Below, piece by piece: positions 18,892 through 27,939 of a DNA stretch of 64,000 bases. This DNA is from Gammaproteobacteria bacterium. GTDB taxonomy: Bacteria > Pseudomonadota > Gammaproteobacteria > UBA1113. The notes under the pieces are model-generated. The model had not been told where the DNA came from, made no database searches, and saw nothing but the letters and a program-made list of their open reading frames with translations. How positions within the stretch are numbered: the stretch's first letter is position 1; each line of letters begins with the position of its first letter. The stretch lies in the NCBI GenBank assembly GCA_021773295.1, contig JAJFKI010000027.1:107234-171233 (forward strand). Reading direction: 5' to 3'. Made by a program: the position numbers and the translations under genes.

Positions 18892-20322
18892 TCACTTAAC
18901 CCCCTCTTGTAATGGCCTTACAGCTTCCTCAACTGGCTTAATTTCTTCAATATCCCATGAGCCAGGATGATGGATCAGTGACATATCATCTCGATATTTG
19001 CTTTGTACCTCAAACTCAAAACTACGTGAAAGCAAATCATAATAACTCGCGGAAGATAAGTTAGCCAAGTCTAATTGTTTATAGATCGCTGCAGAAAAGA
19101 TATATTTCCCATTACCCAATAGCAGCTGATCGTAACTCAGGCTAAACTGGAGCACTTGATCCTTTTGCAAGGTCCAATTTTGTTCTGGGCTGCAATGGCG
19201 GGTAATCCAGCGACCATCTTCACCAAAAATTATAAGGACAAAAGTGCAAGGATAATCACCTGATTCTTCACACTTGATTGTAAATATAATTTTTAATACT
19301 TCATTGGTACTTGCTGAATAACAGGGTTCCATAGCCGCATTATAAATCGATAAGTCTTCTATAATTAACCCTGAAGCAGTTCTAGGCCAACGTGATATTT
19401 GTGCTGATTTTGTAGTGTTACTTTTATTTGAATTAGGGAACTGTTGGTGCTGTGCAAGCACTTGCGAAAGCAATTTTTCTCGTAACCATTTAGACTGAAT
19501 AACAGATTTCTTATCCAATATTTTGTGTTCAATTACAGCTTGCTCTTGCTCAGCTCTTTGCTGCTCTGCTTTATATTCAAGTTGTTTTGTATACTCCTCG
19601 TAGGCTTTTACAACATCAAGTGCCTCGCCATCTAATACAACTTTACCACACTCTAACCAGACAGCTTTATCGCAAAACTGCAATACTTGAGCCGTAGAGT
19701 GAGAGACTAACAGTAAGGTACAGCCACTATTAGTTAATTTCTCCATACGATCAGCACACTTAGCGCTGAAATAAGCATCCCCTGCACCTAGCACTTCATC
19801 GATAATTAAAATATCTGGCTTAATTGCCGTAGCTGTTGCGAATTGTAAGCGTGATTGCATCCCCTGAGAATAAGTTTTCATGGGTTGGTTAATGAAGTCT
19901 CCGAGTTCAACAAAGTCTATAATTTCATCAACGGCCGCTGCAAATTCATCTGGGCCGAGACCATTGTATTTCAGTGAGGATTTAATGTTCTCAAGACCCG
20001 TAAATTCCGGATGAAAACCTAAGCCAGTGCTCATTAAAGCTTGAACGCTGCCATTGACAATTACCTTGCCTGAGCTTGCTGCAAAATTTTGAGTAATTAG
20101 TTTTAATAAGGTTGTCTTGCCTGCGCCATTTCTTCCTACTAGTGCTAACCGCCCACCTCTAGGAATGCTAAGAGAAACATCATCAAGCGCATAGTAATCT
20201 GCCGCTTGGACCTTATCACCTAATTTGAAAATGTCACGAAACCTGTCCATGTTAGATTGGTAAAGCTTATACACTTTACTGACTTTATCAAAAACTATGG
20301 CGGGTTGTTCACTACTATGCAT
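18892..20322 (-). CDS. wzt: Polysaccharide ABC exporter ATPase with C-terminal glycan-binding domain (Wzt)
   Basis: ATPase subunit of an O-antigen-type ABC exporter, 476 residues. The nucleotide-binding domain (about 1-235) has Walker A GRNGAGKTTLLKLI, signature YSQGMQSRLQFA and Walker B ILIIDEVLGAGD, with the D-loop and switch His following (LLLVSHSTAQVL). A Gln/Glu-rich helical linker (about 240-300) leads to a beta-rich C-terminal domain (about 320-465) of the Wzt_C type, which in characterised systems reads the chain-terminating modification before export. The ATG at 20322 overlaps the wzm stop by 8 bases; an upstream TTG is less likely. Methyltransferases immediately downstream fit a capped-chain export mechanism. 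Confidence 0.92.
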   Translation of the reverse strand: MHSSEQPAIVFDKVSKVYKLYQSNMDRFRDIFKLGDKVQAADYYALDDVSLSIPRGGRLALVGRNGAGKTTLLKLITQNFAASSGKVIVNGSVQALMSTGLGFHPEFTGLENIKSSLKYNGLGPDEFAAAVDEIIDFVELGDFINQPMKTYSQGMQSRLQFATATAIKPDILIIDEVLGAGDAYFSAKCADRMEKLTNSGCTLLLVSHSTAQVLQFCDKAVWLECGKVVLDGEALDVVKAYEEYTKQLEYKAEQQRAEQEQAVIEHKILDKKSVIQSKWLREKLLSQVLAQHQQFPNSNKSNTTKSAQISRWPRTASGLIIEDLSIYNAAMEPCYSASTNEVLKIIFTIKCEESGDYPCTFVLIIFGEDGRWITRHCSPEQNWTLQKDQVLQFSLSYDQLLLGNGKYIFSAAIYKQLDLANLSSASYYDLLSRSFEFEVQSKYRDDMSLIHHPGSWDIEEIKPVEEAVRPLQEGVK

Positions 20323-21091
20323 AATCGGCAAACACTAACTTGGCACGTTTAAAGAAAATATAACCTATGCTATAGGAAATAATGCTTAGCACTACTGCAA
20401 CGAGTAAGTTATAACTTACCGTATTAAAAACAAATATATCTTGGAACGAGCGGACTAAGTATGAAAATGGATTTAACCATATAATAGGCTTTAGCATGCG
20501 TGGCACCATAGAGGGTGTGTAAGCAATAGGACTCATGATCATCAATAGGATTGTAATAAAGGTGAGTGCTGTTTGTATGTCCTTAATCACTAAATTTAAA
20601 ATTGATAAAATCCAGACAATACCGCTTACAAACATAATCTGTACTAAAATAAGTACTGGCGTTAAAAGAATAAACCACGAAAAGCTTCCCAGCAAAATCG
20701 CCTTAGCAATTAACAGAATTGATAAACCGACAATCATAGTCACATGACTCGATAGTACTATTTGTAAAGGAATGAATTCTATGGGATAAACTGTATTTAG
20801 TAAAATAGCTTTGTTCGTCGTGATTGAGGCACTGCCTGAGATTAATGATTCTGAAAACCCAAGGAAGGGAATTAAACCACTGAGAATATAAACCACATAA
20901 GCATTAGTTGTCATATCCGTGGGTCGCACCCGAAAGATGACTAAATACATCATTGAGTAAATCAAAAATAGTACGAGTGGGTATATAAAGGCCCATAACA
21001 AGCCGAGAATTGAACCCGCATAGCGCTGTTTCACTTCCGTATGAGCCGATCTAATCAGTATATGCCAATATGTTGCTAATTGTTTTATCAT
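20315..21091 (-). CDS. wzm: Polysaccharide ABC exporter permease (Wzm)
   Basis: Inner-membrane permease of the ABC-2 family, 258 residues with six hydrophobic segments. It begins with a cytoplasmic helix (WHILIRSAHTEVKQRYAGSI) followed by LGLLWAFIYPLVLFLIYSMM, and ends with the LVRSFQDIFVF and ISYSIGYIFFKRAKL regions typical of Wzm/KpsM-type proteins. Its stop overlaps the start of wzt by 8 bases, as expected for a matched transporter pair. With Wzt it would move undecaprenyl-linked glycan to the periplasm, where the ligase-family protein at 10426 could attach it to lipid A-core. Confidence 0.92.
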   Translation of the reverse strand: MIKQLATYWHILIRSAHTEVKQRYAGSILGLLWAFIYPLVLFLIYSMMYLVIFRVRPTDMTTNAYVVYILSGLIPFLGFSESLISGSASITTNKAILLNTVYPIEFIPLQIVLSSHVTMIVGLSILLIAKAILLGSFSWFILLTPVLILVQIMFVSGIVWILSILNLVIKDIQTALTFITILLMIMSPIAYTPSMVPRMLKPIIWLNPFSYLVRSFQDIFVFNTVSYNLLVAVVLSIISYSIGYIFFKRAKLVFADYA

Positions 21092-21096
21092 TGTTT

Positions 21097-22173
21097 TTAA
21101 ACGTCTGTTGTTTCTTTTAGGTAATTTCCCAGGCTAGGTTCATGACTAACATGCTTAGCAATACAGCGGCTGATTAAGTCATGATTTGCTTTAATCCAGT
21201 CTATTGTTTGTTGCAAACCTTGTTTTAAGCCTACGTTGGCTTCAAAACCAATTTCCTCTTTCGCCTTCTCAGTGGCGGCATAGCGCTTTCCTGAACGATC
21301 CCAGCTTCGCGCAGGTTTATAATCAATGCCTGTATTGTTTTCAGAAATTGTATTAATGGTTTTAGCAAGGTCGAGTATTGACTCTTCTACCCCAGAGGCT
21401 AAATTGTAAATTCCCCCCTTTTTACCATTAACAGCACAGCAAATTAAACCATTAACAATATCATCTACGAATATAAAATCCCGTGTAGCAATACCCTTGT
21501 TTTCAACGGGCAAAGCCTCACCGTGTAATGCTTTAAAAATAAAGGTTGGTACGACATTTCTCCAAACAGTATTAATCGTCCCACGCCATTCACCAGCGCC
21601 TAAAATCTCACGGGGCCCATAAACATTTTGAAAGCGTGCTTTTACAAAAGGCATATCGTATTTGCTGGAAAAATAATTACCGTAGAATTCACCGAATATT
21701 TTTGACATTTGGTAAGGGCTATCGAGATACAATGAAACACTATCTTCTTCTGTAGTTGCTTTCGCTTCTTCAAAGGTTTTTTGAGCGACAGTACAACCTG
21801 CAGAAGCATAAACCACATTTTTTAATTGTTTTAAGGAACGGATCCTGTTGAATAATTTCAAAGAGGTTAAGGTATTGTTTTCATGATCCGCCAAAGGATC
21901 TTCAATAGAACTTTGATTACCATGATACGTTGCTAAGTGAAAGACATAATCCAGATCGTCAGGTAATTCATTAAGAACACTATCATCGGTAATGCTTTTA
22001 GCAATGAAGTTAACTCTATCATCCCTTGGCACTTGTGATGCTTCAGCTGAAAGCAAATTATCAACAATGATTAATTGTTTAAGATCAGATTCTAGCAGCT
22101 TATGACAAAGGTTGCTGCCAACAAAACCTGCGCCACCTACAACTAAGATTTTGCTTCCACTGAATTGATTCAT
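21097..22173 (-). CDS. NAD-dependent sugar epimerase/dehydratase
   Basis: Extended short-chain dehydrogenase, 358 residues. It has the NAD motif VVGGAGFVGSNLCHKLL, the catalytic YQMSK in SPYQMSKIFGEFYG, an upstream ASAGC that carries the active-site Ser region, and the substrate-binding RFQNVYGPRE and RDFIFVDDIVNG. It lies five bases upstream of wzm in the polysaccharide operon. With the neighbouring epimerase at 22247 it resembles the pairs of epimerases (WbmF/G/H) that interconvert 2,3-diacetamido-uronic acid isomers in Bordetella; the exact reaction cannot be told from sequence alone. Confidence 0.82.
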   Translation of the reverse strand: MNQFSGSKILVVGGAGFVGSNLCHKLLESDLKQLIIVDNLLSAEASQVPRDDRVNFIAKSITDDSVLNELPDDLDYVFHLATYHGNQSSIEDPLADHENNTLTSLKLFNRIRSLKQLKNVVYASAGCTVAQKTFEEAKATTEEDSVSLYLDSPYQMSKIFGEFYGNYFSSKYDMPFVKARFQNVYGPREILGAGEWRGTINTVWRNVVPTFIFKALHGEALPVENKGIATRDFIFVDDIVNGLICCAVNGKKGGIYNLASGVEESILDLAKTINTISENNTGIDYKPARSWDRSGKRYAATEKAKEEIGFEANVGLKQGLQQTIDWIKANHDLISRCIAKHVSHEPSLGNYLKETTDV

Positions 22174-22196
22174 TACTTTCCTCTTTTTGCGGTACT

Positions 22197-22233
22197 AAAA
22201 AAAAGCGCTGGCTTTGTTAATTACCGCTTTTTT
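22197..22233 (-). terminator. Possible intra-operon terminator or attenuator
   Basis: On the minus strand an A-rich stretch and GCG pair with CGC and a run of eight Ts across a 17-base loop, between the two epimerase genes. The GC part of the stem is only three pairs, so leaky termination is more likely than a full stop. Confidence 0.35.
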
Positions 22234-22246
22234 ATCACTTCTAAAT

Positions 22247-23203
22247 TTATGATGCTTTAGCAACATCCGGTTCAATCACATTTTTCAAGTGTGTAAATGT
22301 TTGCTCAATACCAAACTCTTTATAATAGTTAATGGCGTTGGCAACACCATCCTTTAATGGTGTTGAAATTTTCCAATCAAAGGTTGAGTTTGTTTTACTA
22401 GGATCTAACAGAATCGTAAAGGCATCATCAGGGTTTCGTGGTCTGACTTCAACATCTTTTTCTAATTGAATATCAAGGGCTGCTAAGGTCGCATCAAATA
22501 ATTCTTTAATGGAGTAATCACTGCCGGATGAAATATGGAAAATACCAGCACCAACACCATCAACAGCTTTTTCAACGCAGTTAATCATATCGTCAATGTA
22601 GATAAAATCTCTGCGAGTATCCATGACAAAGCATGGTTTATTTTGTGTTAAACGATGATAAAACGTAGGTAGTGGGCCACTAATATTCCGTGGACCATAA
22701 GCATTCGCTAAACGGAAGCTCACAAACTCAATGTTAGAGATTTTAATGAAATCTTCACCCGCTGTTTTTGAAATGGCATAACTACTGTTTGCAGGGTCTA
22801 AAGGTAAGTCCAAAGTAATGGGTTGCTCAGTTGGATTCACACCATAGCAAAGAGCTGTTTGGAAATAAATGATACGTTTACATTGGCTATTTTGAGCGGC
22901 ACGTACTACATTTGCTGTACCTAAAACATTCGTATTAATATCTTCTTGCCAAGCTTCTGGATCCTTATATGAGGCTGCCGCATGAACGATAACATCAGGT
23001 TTAAATTCAGTCACTAAGTCATTGACTAAACTAGTATTTGCGATATCACCTTCAACGACTTTTAATTGTTCTCTTGGGGTTAAATTATCTTTGCGACCTG
23101 TCGCATAATTATCAATAACTAAGACATCATCACCTCTAGCAAGTAAACGATCGGCTAGATGTGAACCAACAAAACCAGAGCCACCCGTTATAAATACTTT
23201 CAT
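22247..23203 (-). CDS. NAD-dependent sugar epimerase
   Basis: Extended short-chain dehydrogenase of 318 residues: MKVFITGGSGFVGSHLADRL, then HAAASYKDPEAWQEDINTN, catalytic YAISK in SSYAISKTAGEDF, RLANAYGPRN and RRDFIYIDDMINCV. It belongs to the UDP-glucose/UDP-uronate 4-epimerase-like group. Located between the amidotransferase gene (asnB-like) and the second epimerase, it probably acts on the UDP-diacetamido-uronic acid made by the WbpA-E enzymes, for example 4-epimerisation to a galacto isomer; that is inference from the neighbourhood and from the Bordetella wbm locus. Confidence 0.82.
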   Translation of the reverse strand: MKVFITGGSGFVGSHLADRLLARGDDVLVIDNYATGRKDNLTPREQLKVVEGDIANTSLVNDLVTEFKPDVIVHAAASYKDPEAWQEDINTNVLGTANVVRAAQNSQCKRIIYFQTALCYGVNPTEQPITLDLPLDPANSSYAISKTAGEDFIKISNIEFVSFRLANAYGPRNISGPLPTFYHRLTQNKPCFVMDTRRDFIYIDDMINCVEKAVDGVGAGIFHISSGSDYSIKELFDATLAALDIQLEKDVEVRPRNPDDAFTILLDPSKTNSTFDWKISTPLKDGVANAINYYKEFGIEQTFTHLKNVIEPDVAKAS

Positions 23204-23245
23204 GCAATTTTCCCCATGTTGATTAAACTGTTGACGGTTGAAACT

Positions 23246-25135
23246 TTAGCGAGACAATTTATCACAATACTGTTGTTGCCACAACTCCAGGCTTAAAAAG
23301 GCCCACAATTTCCGGCTAAATCGGCCTGATGTTTCTAAATCAGCAATCACAGCATCATAGTTAATAAATGGCCTATTTTTAGCCTTTCCTGTTAAAAATA
23401 TATCCATGACGAAGTCTTTTAATTCTCCTCGCATCCACTCATTTAAAGGCACAGGAAAACCCATCTTGTCTCTTCGATTGACTATTTGGTCAGGTATAAT
23501 GGATCGATAAGTTTCCTTGAGTAAGGTTTTCATTCTGCCATCTGTAAACTTAATGTCTGCTGGGACGGTTGCAATAAATTCAACCAGCCTGTGGTCAAGA
23601 AATGGCACTCTGGCCTCAACGCCATGGGCCATGCTGACCCGGTCTTCAACTTGTAATAAACCTGGCAATAGGCATTTAAAATCAAAATGCGTCATGCTGT
23701 CAAAATAAGCTTCTTTTTTAACATTGCGTGTGGAATTAAAGATACTAAAAAATTCTTCGTAGACATAATCAATATCCAGCTCATCCCAATTAACTTCGTT
23801 GGTAAAATCTGCAGAGCGATCAATTAATCTTAAATAACGTTTATCAATACTTTCAAATAATCCCTCTTTCCAAAAATGTTTCATCAAAGGTTTATATTCT
23901 TTTAACACATTGAGGTTGGGAATAATGGACTCAGGTGTTACGACAAAATTACCATTATTATGAGTACCATCGATAGCCGCTTTAATACATTGCTCAAAAT
24001 AAGCAATGACATATCGCGCATAACCACCAAAGATTTCATCACCACCCTGGCCACCTAAAACCACCTTGACATTATCACTCACTAGTTTTGAAACCATATA
24101 TTGGGGGAATGATCCAGGGCCTGCAACCGGATAATCAAGATGATAAATAATTTTTTCAATGTTATTAATAAAATCATCACTAGTAATGTCAATAATGTTT
24201 AAATCACCACCTGTTTCATCAGCCGTTATTTGTGCATAGCCACTCTCATCATAGGCATCACTATAGGTAAAGCGACCATGGAACATTTTCACTGGATGAT
24301 TTGATTTCTTTGCACAAAGCGCACTAATTAAACTTGAATCGACACCACCACTTAAATAACAACCGACTTCTACATCACTACGCATGTGAACATTAATGGA
24401 ATCATCCAGTAACTCTTCTAACTTTTGATGGTAATGTTGTTTGCTATGATCAAAATCAATATCGTAGTGAACGTCCCAATAACGTTTTACTTCGATTTCT
24501 CCATGTTTAACTCTTAAAAAATGCCCAGGCAACAACTGATGGATACCTGAAAATAAGGTTTTATTACTGATAGGATACTGGAAGGTAAAATACTCCGATA
24601 ATGCCTGTTGATTAATATTCACTTGATTCATGAAGCTGACAATGGCTTTTGCCTCAGATGCAAAATAAAATTGATTACCAATCGTCGCATAGTAAAAGGG
24701 CTTGATGCCAAAGCGATCACGAGCACAAAATAGCGTTTCTCCATCCCATAAAGCAAAGGCAAACATACCACGCAAATGATCGACACACGCCTCACCGTAT
24801 TTTGCATAAGCCGCCAAAATTGTTTCAGTGTCAGAGTGAGTTTTAAAATCCCAAGAGGCTGATAGCGAATCTATCAATTCAATATAATTATAAATTTCTC
24901 CATTAAAGGTGATGACGGTGTCATTGATGCCTTGCATGGGTTGATGGGCGTTTGAGCTCAAATCAATAATACTCAATCGACGATGTGTTAAGCCTACGGA
25001 CTGATTTTGATGATACCAGTTGCCATGATCATCAGGGCCGCGGTGAGCAATAAGATGATTCATTCGTTCTAGCTTATTACTTAACCCATCGATGGGCTCA
25101 TTGGATAAATCAACGATTCCGGCTATACCACACAT
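23246..25135 (-). CDS. Asparagine synthase-like glutamine amidotransferase
   Basis: A 629-residue AsnB-family protein with both domains intact. The N-terminal Ntn glutaminase has Cys2 (MCGIAGIVDLSN), AHRGPDDHGNWYH, and FNGEIYNYIEL; the C-terminal ATP-pyrophosphatase has the loop CYLSGGVDSSLISALCAKK at about residue 260 and RVPFLDHRLVEFIA. In glycan loci such proteins (WbpS, WbmI) convert a uronic acid to its uronamide instead of making asparagine. Its position between wbpE-like and epimerase genes favours that role, though free asparagine synthesis cannot be excluded. It lies 12 bases after the aminotransferase gene. Confidence 0.88.
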   Translation of the reverse strand: MCGIAGIVDLSNEPIDGLSNKLERMNHLIAHRGPDDHGNWYHQNQSVGLTHRRLSIIDLSSNAHQPMQGINDTVITFNGEIYNYIELIDSLSASWDFKTHSDTETILAAYAKYGEACVDHLRGMFAFALWDGETLFCARDRFGIKPFYYATIGNQFYFASEAKAIVSFMNQVNINQQALSEYFTFQYPISNKTLFSGIHQLLPGHFLRVKHGEIEVKRYWDVHYDIDFDHSKQHYHQKLEELLDDSINVHMRSDVEVGCYLSGGVDSSLISALCAKKSNHPVKMFHGRFTYSDAYDESGYAQITADETGGDLNIIDITSDDFINNIEKIIYHLDYPVAGPGSFPQYMVSKLVSDNVKVVLGGQGGDEIFGGYARYVIAYFEQCIKAAIDGTHNNGNFVVTPESIIPNLNVLKEYKPLMKHFWKEGLFESIDKRYLRLIDRSADFTNEVNWDELDIDYVYEEFFSIFNSTRNVKKEAYFDSMTHFDFKCLLPGLLQVEDRVSMAHGVEARVPFLDHRLVEFIATVPADIKFTDGRMKTLLKETYRSIIPDQIVNRRDKMGFPVPLNEWMRGELKDFVMDIFLTGKAKNRPFINYDAVIADLETSGRFSRKLWAFLSLELWQQQYCDKLSR

Positions 25136-25147
25136 AATTGCTCCAGA

Positions 25148-26272
25148 TTATTTGGCATCAGCCACTGTCTTAGAATCACCCATCTCAATGATGTCCAAAA
25201 GCGCTTTTACAATACTATCTTGATCAGCGGGATCTAAATAAGCATCCATCGGTAAACTCATCACCCGCTTAGCAGCCGCTTCGGCCACTGGAAAACAGCC
25301 GTTACCTTGGCTAAATTTTTCGAACGCCGGCTGCAGGTTCAACGGTATCGGATAATGCACCGCCGTTGGAATGCCCTTTTCTTTTAAGGCTTGTTGTACC
25401 TGCTCACGATTATCCACTTCAACGGTATACTGTGCATACACAGAAGTATTACACTCTTTAATCATTGGCACGCGCACATGCTCGGATAATAATTGCGTAT
25501 ACCGCTCACCTGCTCGTTGTCGACCAATAACTTCATCGGGAAAAAGTTCAAACTTCGCTAATAAAATCGCAGCTTGTAAGGTATCTAAACGACCATTCAC
25601 TCCAATGATGGGATGATGATAACGCCTATCTTGGCCATGTACTCTAATTTGTTTCATTAAACCTGCAATGTCATCGTCATTAGTAAATACCGCGCCGCCG
25701 TCACCATAACCACCTAAGGGTTTAGAGGGGAAAAAGCTAGTGACACCTATCGTACTCAAACCACAGGATTTTTGACCATGATGCAAAGCACCAAAACTTT
25801 GTGCTGCATCTTCTATAACAGGCAGCTTGTGCTTATCAGCAATTTGATTAATCGCTTGCATATCAGCACACTGCCCATAAAGGCTCACAGGTATAATAGC
25901 TTTAGTTTTATCGGTGATGGCACTTTCTAATAAGGCTGGATCTAAATTGTAAGTTTCAGGCTCAATATCCACGAACACTGGCTTTGCGCCTAATAAAGCA
26001 ATGGTTTCTGCCGTTGCAATAAAGGTAAAACTTGAAGTGATGACTTCATCCCCCTGCCCTACACCTAATGCCATCATAGCAATCAGTAAGGCGTCAGTCC
26101 CGCTTGAAACGCCAATACAATGTTTCACCCCAACATAGGCAGCTAGCTTTTCTTCAAGTTCTTGTACCTCAGGCCCCATGATATAACGACCATGATCCAA
26201 CACGGCTTGAATACGCGCATTGATTTGTTCTTTGTTATTTAAATACTGTTGTTTTAAATTAATAAATTGCAT
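25148..26272 (-). CDS. wbpE: DegT/DnrJ/EryC1 aminotransferase, WbpE/WlbC type
   Basis: PLP-dependent sugar aminotransferase of 374 residues. It shows GVSSGTDALLIAMMALGVG, the DIEPETYNLDP region, EDAAQSFGALH with the PLP-binding Asp, and SFFPSKPLGGYGDGG with the Schiff-base Lys; HGQDRRYHHPIIGVNGRLD closes the active site. In the WbpA-B-D-E pathway it puts an amino group on C3 of the oxidised UDP-GlcNAcA intermediate, using glutamate regenerated through WbpB. It is nine bases from the acetyltransferase gene, in the order expected for the pathway. Confidence 0.9.
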   Translation of the reverse strand: MQFINLKQQYLNNKEQINARIQAVLDHGRYIMGPEVQELEEKLAAYVGVKHCIGVSSGTDALLIAMMALGVGQGDEVITSSFTFIATAETIALLGAKPVFVDIEPETYNLDPALLESAITDKTKAIIPVSLYGQCADMQAINQIADKHKLPVIEDAAQSFGALHHGQKSCGLSTIGVTSFFPSKPLGGYGDGGAVFTNDDDIAGLMKQIRVHGQDRRYHHPIIGVNGRLDTLQAAILLAKFELFPDEVIGRQRAGERYTQLLSEHVRVPMIKECNTSVYAQYTVEVDNREQVQQALKEKGIPTAVHYPIPLNLQPAFEKFSQGNGCFPVAEAAAKRVMSLPMDAYLDPADQDSIVKALLDIIEMGDSKTVADAK

Positions 26273-26280
26273 AGTTCACC

Positions 26281-26865
26281 TTATTCTGCAAAAACCGTAT
26301 CATTTTTGATACGATAGATTTTTTGGGTATGTTCACAGTGTATGGAGCGTTCGCCTTGTAAGGGTAAATCGAGTCGTTCACCATGTTCACTCATCCAACC
26401 GATTTGTTTGCCTGGGACACCAACCACTAAGGCATAATCTGGGACGTCTTTATTCACCACAGTGCCAGCGCCAATAAAGGCATATTTGCCGATAGTCACA
26501 CCACAAACTATCGTGCAATTAGCACCTAAGGTGGCGCCTTGCTTTACTAAGGTCTTACGGTATTCATCTTTTCTTGGCACCGCAGATCGTGGGTTGTAAA
26601 CATTGGTGAAGACCATGCTCGGCCCACAAAATACGTCATCCTCTAGTGTTACTTCATCATAAACCGACACATTATTTTGGATTTTAACGTTATTACCAAT
26701 CTTGACCTTATTCCCCACAAACACATTTTGTCCGAGGCTACAATCATTGCCTATCACAGCCCCCGCACTCACATGCACCCAGTGCCAAATGCGAGATCCT
26801 GCGCCAATACTAGCACCAGCATCCACAAGCGCTGTTTCATGTACGCGATATGCTAAGTCTGTCAT
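26281..26865 (-). CDS. wbpD: UDP-sugar N-acetyltransferase, WbpD/WlbB type
   Basis: Left-handed beta-helix acetyltransferase of 194 residues. Hexapeptide repeats run through most of the sequence ([55 protein letters not shown]), with [15 protein letters not shown] carrying the Asn/Arg segment typical of WbpD. It would acetylate the C3 amino group with acetyl-CoA, giving UDP-2,3-diacetamido-2,3-dideoxy-glucuronic acid. The stop of the upstream WbpB-type gene and this ATG are directly adjacent, which supports a common pathway. Confidence 0.9.
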   Translation of the reverse strand: MTDLAYRVHETALVDAGASIGAGSRIWHWVHVSAGAVIGNDCSLGQNVFVGNKVKIGNNVKIQNNVSVYDEVTLEDDVFCGPSMVFTNVYNPRSAVPRKDEYRKTLVKQGATLGANCTIVCGVTIGKYAFIGAGTVVNKDVPDYALVVGVPGKQIGWMSEHGERLDLPLQGERSIHCEHTQKIYRIKNDTVFAE

Positions 26866-27921
26866 TTATACCTCCAAAGGTAGTGATATTGTGCTGTTAT
26901 CTTTCGCTGATCGATACGCAGCAATGAGCAGTTCCATCGACTTTAACCCCTCACGTCCATCAATCAATGGATCCTCAGTACCACGGAATACATTAATAAT
27001 ATTTTGATATAAGCGTGGGTGACCAAAACCGTAAGCGGCGGTTGTTTGTTGGCTAACATGTTCAATGTTGCTATCTTCCTCGCGCTTGTCCGCAAATTCC
27101 CAATGACTAATTTCATTAACAGCCAAACCTCCTAGCTTGACAGTGCCTTTTTCTCCAATAATTGTCATCGATCCTTCAAAGTTTTTTGGATATGTCAGCA
27201 TCGTGACATTCATGCTTCCTAATGCACCATTAGCCCACTGAAGATTTAAAACAATCGTGTCTTCCGCTTCGATATCACGAGCCAAAGTTGCCCCCATGGC
27301 TTGTATTTTCTTCACTGGTCCAAATAAATAGTAAAGCAAGTCAACATAATGGCTCGCTTGATTCATTAACGCACCACCATCAAAATCCCAAGTACCGCGC
27401 CAAGGCGACTGATCATAATACGCTTGTGGTCTCGTCCAATAGACGTTGCAATTAACGTGATAAAGTTTGCCAAAGCGATTGTCATCAATCGCTTTTTTTA
27501 AACATTGAATAGTTGGGTTAAAACGATTTTGTTTAGAGACAAATAAGTGTTTTTCATTTTTTTCACACACTCGTAGCATCTCTAACGCGTCAGGCCAACG
27601 AGTTGCCATAGGTTTTTCGCAAATCACATGATAGCCATTTTCTGCTGCTTGAATGGCTTGTTTTGCATGCAAGCCACTGGGAGAGCAAAGGATCACGGCA
27701 TCTGCTATCTTTGCTGTTAGTAAATCATCGTACTCTACAAAACCTTCCAGCTGCCGATTTTGCATAAAGGCATCTAGATTCTCTTGGGTTTTATCACAAA
27801 CGGCTGCTAGCTCTAAGTCATTTGGGAATTGCTCGATGGCTGCTAAGTGCTTTTTTGCAATATTGCCACAGCCAACTAAAGCAAGTTTTATTTTTCGATC
27901 GGTTGTCAGTGGTGCAGTCAT
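26866..27921 (-). CDS. wbpB: Gfo/Idh/MocA oxidoreductase, WbpB/WlbA type
   Basis: NAD-dependent sugar dehydrogenase of 351 residues. The Rossmann motif is LALVGCGNIAKKHLAAI, the catalytic region is VICEKPMATRWPDALEML, and the substrate domain includes MNQASHYVDLLYYLFGPV with the catalytic His. In the wbp pathway it oxidises C3 of UDP-GlcNAcA so that the aminotransferase can act, recycling NAD with 2-oxoglutarate. It lies between wbpA-like and wbpD-like genes, 18 bases after the former, which matches the Pseudomonas wbpA-B-D-E and Bordetella wlb order. Confidence 0.88.
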   Translation of the reverse strand: MTAPLTTDRKIKLALVGCGNIAKKHLAAIEQFPNDLELAAVCDKTQENLDAFMQNRQLEGFVEYDDLLTAKIADAVILCSPSGLHAKQAIQAAENGYHVICEKPMATRWPDALEMLRVCEKNEKHLFVSKQNRFNPTIQCLKKAIDDNRFGKLYHVNCNVYWTRPQAYYDQSPWRGTWDFDGGALMNQASHYVDLLYYLFGPVKKIQAMGATLARDIEAEDTIVLNLQWANGALGSMNVTMLTYPKNFEGSMTIIGEKGTVKLGGLAVNEISHWEFADKREEDSNIEHVSQQTTAAYGFGHPRLYQNIINVFRGTEDPLIDGREGLKSMELLIAAYRSAKDNSTISLPLEV

Positions 27922-27939
27922 TCAGTCTTCCTATAATAA

